This document shows positions 58,763 through 64,000 of a stretch of 64,000 bases of DNA, piece after piece (the stretch's first letter is position 1; every line of letters starts with the position of its first letter). The notes under the pieces were generated by a model that saw only the letters and a list, made by a program, of their open reading frames with translations, ran no database searches and was not told where the DNA came from. The position numbers and the translations under genes are program-made. The stretch is from Parendozoicomonas callyspongiae (GTDB lineage Bacteria > Pseudomonadota > Gammaproteobacteria > Pseudomonadales > Endozoicomonadaceae), in contig NZ_JAMFLX010000009.1 of the NCBI RefSeq assembly GCF_023502345.1, positions 62,001 through 126,000 on the forward strand, given 5' to 3'.

Positions 58763-59911
58763 TCAGGAAGTCATATCATCGAAGAACTTCTTCACCCCAT
58801 CAAAGAAACTGTGTTTCTGAGGGGAGTGCCTGTCATCACTGGCATCAAATGTTGCCTGCAGTTCCTGCAGCAGTTCTTTCTGACGGGTAGTGAGATGAAC
58901 AGGTGTCTCAACCATAACCTGGCAGATGAGATCACCCTGGGAACCACCACGAACCGGGGTCACGCCCTTGCCACGCAGACGGAACATTTTGCCAGTCTGG
59001 GTTTCAGCAGGAATCTTCAACTTAACCTTGCCATCCAGAGTAGGCACCTCAAGATCACCACCCAGAGCTGCATCAGTAAAGGTAATGGGTACTTTGCAGT
59101 ACAGATGCTTGCCATCACGCTCAAAGATATCGTGCTCACGCACATCCATCTGAACGTACAGGTCACCAGCCGGGCCACCGTTCACCCCGGCTTCACCTTC
59201 GCCGGACAGTCGAATGCGGTCACCGGTATCAACACCCTTGGGCACTTTCACTGACAGTGTCTTGTATTCCTTGATACGACCCTGACCGTGACAGTCTCCA
59301 CATGGATCCTTGATCATCTTGCCGGAACCATGACACTCCGGGCAGGTTTGCTGTACAGCGAAGAAACCCTGCTGCATCCGCACCTGACCATGACCATGAC
59401 AGGTACCACAGGTAACAGGAGAGGTTCCCTTCTTGGCACCGGAGCCATCGCAGGTCTTACAGGCTATCAGAGTCGGGATACGGATCTTCTTCTCGACACC
59501 ACGTACGGCTTCTTCCAAATCCAGGACCAGATCGTAGCGCATATCGGCACCACGCTGAACACTGGAGCGACCGTGTCCGCGACCACCGCCGCCACCGAAG
59601 ATGTCGCCGAAAACATCACCAAAGATGTCGCTGAAATTACCACCATCAAAGCCACCGCCGAAGCCGCCGTGGCCACCCATGCCTGGGTCTACGCCGGCAT
59701 GACCATACTGGTCATAGGCTCCACGCTTCTGGGGGTCTGAAAGAATTTCAAAAGCTTCGTTAACTTCCTTGAATTTCTCTTCAGATTCCTTGTCTCCGGG
59801 GTTCCGGTCAGGATGAAACTTCATCGCCATACGGCGATAAGCCTTCTTCATCTCCTTGTCGCTGGCATCCCGGGCAATCCCGAGTACCTCATAGTAATCT
59901 CTCTTCGACAT
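58763..59911 (-). CDS. dnaJ: Chaperone protein DnaJ
   Basis: Hsp40 co-chaperone that delivers clients to DnaK and triggers its ATPase. 382 residues (E. coli 376). J domain with the HPD tripeptide ([12 protein letters not shown]), Gly/Phe-rich linker (about 76-115), four CxxCxGxG zinc repeats between about 148 and 210 ([32 protein letters not shown]), then the two client-binding C-terminal domains. It follows dnaK by 191 bp, with a hairpin in the gap. Confidence 0.97.
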   Translation of the reverse strand: MSKRDYYEVLGIARDASDKEMKKAYRRMAMKFHPDRNPGDKESEEKFKEVNEAFEILSDPQKRGAYDQYGHAGVDPGMGGHGGFGGGFDGGNFSDIFGDVFGDIFGGGGGRGHGRSSVQRGADMRYDLVLDLEEAVRGVEKKIRIPTLIACKTCDGSGAKKGTSPVTCGTCHGHGQVRMQQGFFAVQQTCPECHGSGKMIKDPCGDCHGQGRIKEYKTLSVKVPKGVDTGDRIRLSGEGEAGVNGGPAGDLYVQMDVREHDIFERDGKHLYCKVPITFTDAALGGDLEVPTLDGKVKLKIPAETQTGKMFRLRGKGVTPVRGGSQGDLICQVMVETPVHLTTRQKELLQELQATFDASDDRHSPQKHSFFDGVKKFFDDMTS

Positions 59912-60016
59912 AACCGTTCTAACCTGGTGCCGGAAATAAATCTCTTACAGCTACTGCGAAAATGCCACGCGCCTTAACAATCTGACCGATACATTTTCCG
60001 CGTGCTCTATTACAGC

Positions 60017-60044
60017 AAAAGCGCGGGAGTGAAAGCTCCCGCGC
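60017..60044 (-). terminator. Hairpin after dnaK
   Basis: GCGCGGGAG/CTCCCGCGC perfect 9-bp stem with a six-base loop, followed on the minus strand by TTTTGCTG. It is 58 bp beyond dnaK and probably makes dnaK more abundant than dnaJ by partial termination. Confidence 0.7.
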
Positions 60045-60102
60045 CCGAACTTGCAACCCCAACCCTTCTATTCAAAAGAAAGGGCAAGCAAAATGACAGG
60101 AA

Positions 60103-62037
60103 TTACTTCTTGTCTTCTTTCACTTCTTCGAATTCAGCGTCAACAACATCTTCGTTCTTGCTGCTGCCGGCATCAGCTTCTGGCTGAGCACCTGCAGCGC
60201 CGCCTTCAGCCTGAGCCTGCTCAGCCATCTTCTGGGCCAGAGGGCCACCAGCCTGGATCAGTGCCTGAGTCTTGGTATCGATAGCATCCTTATCGTCACC
60301 CTTCACAGCTTCTTCCAGTTCCTTGATGGCGGTTTCAACAGCGTTCTTCTCTTCTTCAGTCGCCTTGTCGCCAGCCTCTTCCAGAGTTTTGCGGGAAGCG
60401 TGAATCATACCGTCAGCCTGGTTACGGGCCTGGGCCAGCTCTTCAAACTTCTTGTCTTCTTCAGCGTTGGCTTCAGCGTCGCGAACCATTTGCTCGATTT
60501 CGTCATCCGACAGACCGGAAGAGGCCTTGATCACGATGGACTGTTCCTTGCCAGTGTTCTTGTCCTTGGCAGACACGTTCAGAATACCGTTGGCATCCAG
60601 GTCGAAGGACACTTCGATCTGTGGCATGCCGCGAGGAGCAGTAGGAATACCTTCCAGGTTGAACTGACCCAGAGATTTGTTGCCGTGAGCCTGCTTACGC
60701 TCACCCTGCAGCACGTGAATGGTTACAGCCGCCTGATTGTCTTCTGCGGTGGAGAACACCTGGGACTTCTTGGTCGGGATAGTGGTGTTCTTCTCGATCA
60801 GAGGAGTCATCACGCCGCCCATGGTTTCGATACCCAGAGTCAGCGGAGTTACGTCCAGCAGCAGAACGTCGGTACGGTCACCGGACAGTACGCCACCCTG
60901 CAGTGCAGCACCCATGGCCACTGCTTCGTCAGGGTTCACGTCCTTACGGGCTTCCTTACCGAAGAATTCCTGAACCTTCTGCTGAACCAGAGGCATGCGG
61001 CTCTGACCACCAACCAAAATGACTTCGTCGATATCGGAAACACTCACGTCGGCGTCTTTAACCGCCTGGCGTACAGGAGCCAGAGAACGCTCAACCAGCT
61101 CTTCAACCAGAGCTTCCAGCTTGGAACGGGTGATCTTCACGTTCAGGTGCTTAGGACCGGTCGCGTCTGCGGTGATGTAAGGCAGGTTCACATCAGTCTG
61201 AGTTGCAGAGGACAGTTCGATCTTGGCTTTTTCTGCGGCTTCCTTCAGACGCTGCATGGCCAGGGGATCACCTTTCAGGTCGATGCCCTGATCTTTCTTA
61301 AATTCGTCGGCCAGGAAGTCGATCATGCGCATGTCGAAATCTTCACCACCCAAGAAGGTGTCACCGTTGGTGGACAGCACTTCAAACTGGTGCTCGCCGT
61401 CAACGTCAGCGATTTCGATGATGGAAATATCAAAGGTACCACCACCCAGGTCGTATACAGCTACAGTCTGGTCACCCTTGCTCTTGCCCAGGCCATAAGC
61501 CAGAGCCGCAGCAGTAGGTTCGTTGATGATACGCTTAACTTCCAGACCTGCGATGCGGCCGGCGTCCTTGGTAGCCTGACGCTGGGAATCGTTGAAGTAG
61601 GCAGGAACAGTTACCACAGCTTCGGTAACCGTCTCGCCCAGGTAGTCTTCAGCGGTCTTCTTCATCTTCTTCAGAATTTCCGCAGAAATCTGAGGAGGAG
61701 CCATCTTGTCGCCTTTTACTTCAACCCAGGCATCACCGTTGTCAGCCTTGGTAATTTTGTAAGGCACCATGGCGATGTCTTTCTGAACTTCCTTGTCTTC
61801 AAAACGACGGCCGATCAGGCGCTTGATCGCGAACAGAGTGTTATCAGGGTTAGTCACCGCCTGACGCTTGGCAGGCATACCTACCAGGATTTCACCATCA
61901 TCGGTGTAAGCAATAATAGATGGTGTGGTGCGGGCACCTTCAGCGTTCTCAATAACCTTGACGCTGTCACCTTCCAGTACAGATACGCAAGAGTTGGTGG
62001 TACCCAGGTCGATACCAATAATTCTGCCTTTGCTCAT
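60103..62037 (-). CDS. dnaK: Molecular chaperone DnaK (Hsp70)
   Basis: ATP-dependent chaperone for folding and heat-shock control. 644 residues (E. coli 638). ATPase domain ([15 protein letters not shown] at the start; [16 protein letters not shown] near 194; [14 protein letters not shown] near 338), substrate-binding domain ([17 protein letters not shown]), then the helical lid and an Ala/Gly/Glu-rich tail ending in the EEVKEDKK type. Driven by the sigma-32 promoter at 62192. grpE, which precedes dnaK in many relatives, is not upstream. Confidence 0.98.
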   Translation of the reverse strand: MSKGRIIGIDLGTTNSCVSVLEGDSVKVIENAEGARTTPSIIAYTDDGEILVGMPAKRQAVTNPDNTLFAIKRLIGRRFEDKEVQKDIAMVPYKITKADNGDAWVEVKGDKMAPPQISAEILKKMKKTAEDYLGETVTEAVVTVPAYFNDSQRQATKDAGRIAGLEVKRIINEPTAAALAYGLGKSKGDQTVAVYDLGGGTFDISIIEIADVDGEHQFEVLSTNGDTFLGGEDFDMRMIDFLADEFKKDQGIDLKGDPLAMQRLKEAAEKAKIELSSATQTDVNLPYITADATGPKHLNVKITRSKLEALVEELVERSLAPVRQAVKDADVSVSDIDEVILVGGQSRMPLVQQKVQEFFGKEARKDVNPDEAVAMGAALQGGVLSGDRTDVLLLDVTPLTLGIETMGGVMTPLIEKNTTIPTKKSQVFSTAEDNQAAVTIHVLQGERKQAHGNKSLGQFNLEGIPTAPRGMPQIEVSFDLDANGILNVSAKDKNTGKEQSIVIKASSGLSDDEIEQMVRDAEANAEEDKKFEELAQARNQADGMIHASRKTLEEAGDKATEEEKNAVETAIKELEEAVKGDDKDAIDTKTQALIQAGGPLAQKMAEQAQAEGGAAGAQPEADAGSSKNEDVVDAEFEEVKEDKK

Positions 62038-62191
62038 CGAAACCCTCTCCGTTCACTTCGCCCTGGGCGAAGGCTTGAACTGAAAAACAATTATCAAAAA
62101 TTCAAAAAATTTGCCCGCTTGGTCAGTCTGGTGGCGGCTCTGGGATCGGCTATCTGCCTCAGCCATCCGCCTTACTGACTGCTTGGGTCGA

Positions 62192-62221
62192 TATATGGGA
62201 ACGGCTGGAATTGATTTCAAG
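62192..62221 (-). promoter_or_regulatory. Sigma-32 heat-shock promoter of dnaK
   Basis: On the minus strand CTTGAA, a 15-bp spacer and TCCCATATA match the heat-shock consensus CTTGAA-N13-17-CCCCATNTA with one -10 mismatch. It lies about 155 bp before the dnaK ATG. The rest of the 419-bp gap between dnaK and the secretion chaperone (62038-62456) shows no gene. Confidence 0.8.
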
Positions 62222-62456
62222 GGATCAATTCCTTTTTTTTCCTTTTTTTTCACTTTTCGCCCCCCCGGCTAACCATAGTGTCATTAGTGCTGTCATCTCA
62301 GAGCCCACCAGACCGCTATCCGCTTTAAACTGTCAGAAAGCCATGCAGTGGGCTGTGAAGCCCCAAGTACCGTAAACTTCAGCAACTATAAAAACTACGC
62401 TCAATTTGCCGCTATCTAATGTAAGAAAGGTGATCTGATCGATCGGAGCTCACTTT

Positions 62457-62957
62457 ATGGGTGTTCTGAAAAGGGTTCTCAAAGCCTGCGGCATTCCTGC
62501 AGAAGGGGTTGGCATCCTCTATCAGGGATACAACATTGCCAGATTAAAAGGTATGGACGATAAGCTGATGGCCGGTATCTATGCATTAGGCCATCAACAC
62601 TACCAAAGTGAAAACTTTGAAAGCGCACGCAACATTATGCGTTATTTGAGTGTCCATGATCACAATAATCCTGAATACCTTTCAGCCCTTGGAGCCTGCG
62701 AATACAGGTTGAAAAACTTCCCTGCCGCACTTGCTGTTCTTGAGCAGGCCGTTGAACTTGACAGTAATGACCCGCGATCAATGCTCAACCTGGCCCTTAG
62801 CCTGTTGAAAAATGGAGACAAAAAGCAAGCCAAAGACATCATGAAAAAAGCTAGAGAGCTTGCTTCAAAGCAGAAAGAGTTCGCCTATGAGTGGAAGCTT
62901 GCCAACCATATCCTTGAAGGTTCAGGCAAGAAAAAGAGCAAAAGGCAGGGGAATTAA
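62457..62957 (+). CDS. Type III secretion chaperone, SycD/LcrH family
   Basis: 166-residue tetratricopeptide protein. Three TPRs cover about 37-70 (MAGIYALGHQHYQSENFESA), 71-104 (EYLSALGACEYRLKNFPAAL) and 105-138 (PRSMLNLALSLLKNGDKKQA), the layout of SycD/LcrH/IpgC class II chaperones that hold translocator proteins before secretion. The tail is basic (KKKSKRQGN). GGAG lies eight bases before ATG 62457. The next gene starts three bases after the stop, as expected for a chaperone-substrate pair. The fold is clear; the secretion role is inferred from similarity and pairing. Confidence 0.75.
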   Translation: MGVLKRVLKACGIPAEGVGILYQGYNIARLKGMDDKLMAGIYALGHQHYQSENFESARNIMRYLSVHDHNNPEYLSALGACEYRLKNFPAALAVLEQAVELDSNDPRSMLNLALSLLKNGDKKQAKDIMKKARELASKQKEFAYEWKLANHILEGSGKKKSKRQGN

Positions 62958-62960
62958 TCA

Positions 62961-64000
62961 ATGGCAGGTATTGATAGAGGGGTTAGCGGCCAGCAACCGA
63001 TAAGACCTGCTGATGCAAAGCAGTTGCAGAGAACAGAGCAGACTGGTCAGTCAGACTCACCCCAAACGACAAAAACGGACAACCTTTCCGTCAGCCACAC
63101 TCAAGGCCAGCAAAAAACCGGAAATAAAACCCACCTTGGGAACATTCCATCGCCTGACCCAAGTGCCAGCAATTATTTATCGTCACAAAACCCTACTGAC
63201 CTCAAAACGCTGCTGGCCAATGTGAATGCGGAAGTCACTCAAACCCAGGAAGAATTTGCTATATCCAACGCAAAAGCAAAGGAAACCGAGGTTAAAGAAG
63301 CTCAGGAGGCTCGCCAAAAAGCAACCGCAAAAGCTGCCGAGGATAAGAAAGAGTTAGAGAAATTAACGGAGGAAAAGGAAGCCGCCCAAAAAGATTCAAA
63401 GTGTATTGATGTCAAGGTAACGCTTGTCACGGTTCTGACTTTGGGGGGGATTAAACACAATTCCTGGTATGATAAACAGATGGAGGCAAAAGCAAATGCC
63501 GAGCTGAAAATTGCCACCATTGAGTTACAGGAACAGGGCTTGATTGACATTCCAGCCCCGACACTACCACCAATAATCAATGATATTTCAAAAAACTACT
63601 CCGAACTTCAAACCTGGTTGAAGACAGTACCAGAAGCGCAGCAGTACCGGGAAAGCCACGCATCTGGCCCGGATCGCAAGCAAATCCTTGAGACAAAAGC
63701 CCTTGCCCAGAGAATAAGCGACATGGGGGAAGAGGGACAGAAATTACTGGAGGCTGTCAAAAATTCTGATAGCCGCGCTGACTTTTATAAAGAAGCTCTG
63801 CTCATTTATGCCGAAAGCGGATCCCCTTCCTCATCCTCCCAGAATAACATTTTAGGAAACTTGCAGGTGACCGAAACCGAAACTGTGACGGGTACCGTGG
63901 AAACGGGAAATATATCAGGAACCGATACCCCTCCCGCAGAGACGAACTCGATCTCTGACGATTTAGCCTGGCAGAGAGAAATGGCAGCGCTGATGAACGC
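62961..64000 (+). CDS. Probable type III secreted protein, 5' part (runs off window)
   Basis: Open frame of 346 codons from ATG 62961 with no stop before the window edge; AGGGGAA overlapping the chaperone stop is the ribosome site. Residues 1-80 are polar and low complexity (Ser/Thr/Gln), typical of secreted N-termini. About 90-148 is a strong charged coiled coil, 151-164 a short hydrophobic patch (VKVTLVTVLTLGG), 172-195 another helix, then a helical section (240-285) and a Thr/Glu/Ser-rich linker (286-335). I recognise no family. By position it is the likely client of the SycD-like chaperone: a translocator or effector. Confidence 0.65.
   Translation, partial: MAGIDRGVSGQQPIRPADAKQLQRTEQTGQSDSPQTTKTDNLSVSHTQGQQKTGNKTHLGNIPSPDPSASNYLSSQNPTDLKTLLANVNAEVTQTQEEFAISNAKAKETEVKEAQEARQKATAKAAEDKKELEKLTEEKEAAQKDSKCIDVKVTLVTVLTLGGIKHNSWYDKQMEAKANAELKIATIELQEQGLIDIPAPTLPPIINDISKNYSELQTWLKTVPEAQQYRESHASGPDRKQILETKALAQRISDMGEEGQKLLEAVKNSDSRADFYKEALLIYAESGSPSSSSQNNILGNLQVTETETVTGTVETGNISGTDTPPAETNSISDDLAWQREMAALMN

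Noticed and set aside
60400-62178. 592-codon open frame antisense to dnaK
   Set aside because: Same reason: complementary to an invariant gene, no family resemblance.
62038-62456. Hidden grpE upstream of dnaK
   Set aside because: No reading frame or GrpE-like sequence in this gap; it holds only the heat-shock promoter and spacer.

Overview
The window is chromosomal DNA from a gammaproteobacterium. From gene content and order I place it near Pseudomonas/Oceanospirillales, and the type III secretion chaperone beside a marine-type gammaproteobacterial housekeeping set makes an Endozoicomonas-like symbiont my best guess; this is inference, and no marker was compared by alignment. Coding density is high, most genes are recognisable housekeeping genes, and there is no rRNA, CRISPR array or prophage. 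One small palindromic mobile element (MITE-like) lies at 6540-6700.

Layout. (1) 1-22.7 kb is a mosaic of metabolic and envelope genes: msbA and hldE (LPS), fadD, a gcvR-like ACT protein, the MITE, rlmI, an AraC regulator facing an acyl-CoA dehydrogenase, a DyP peroxidase, an alkyltransferase-like protein, ampG, a YajQ protein, dodecin, glk, panE, an orphan sensor kinase, nadC, galE and a secreted-type LigB DNA ligase. (2) 22.7-25.4 kb holds a major type IV pilin gene with a sigma-54 promoter and a divergent pilB, without pilC or pilD. (3) 25.4-33.8 kb is cca / folK-like / folB / tsaD facing rpsU-yqeY-dnaG-rpoD, the macromolecular synthesis operon. (4) 34.2-62.0 kb is a long conserved block, nearly all on the minus strand. 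Read in transcription order it is dnaK-dnaJ, dapB, carA-carB-greA, rlmE, ftsH, folP, glmM, tpiA-secG, tRNA-Leu(GAG), tRNA-fMet, rimP-nusA-infB-rbfA-truB, rpsO, pnp, with yhbY and an inserted pdxY on the other strand. This is essentially the Pseudomonas order and joins translation initiation, RNA decay, protein quality control, cell-wall sugar and pyrimidine/lysine precursor genes. (5) 62.4-64.0 kb begins a type III secretion locus: an SycD/LcrH-type chaperone and the first 346 codons of a probable secreted partner that runs off the window.

Control signals readable in the sequence include a sigma-54 promoter for pilA, a sigma-32 promoter for dnaK, a sigma-70 promoter for rpsU, an rpsO terminator followed by a long leader hairpin before pnp (resembling the RNase III/PNPase autoregulation site), a UUG start for carA, and many intrinsic terminators at gene-end junctions. 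The least explained items are the secretion pair replacing grpE beside dnaK, a FolK-like protein lacking the GPR motif, a 35-bp element shared by the glmM and ftsH leaders, the MITE, and two small proteins I do not recognise.
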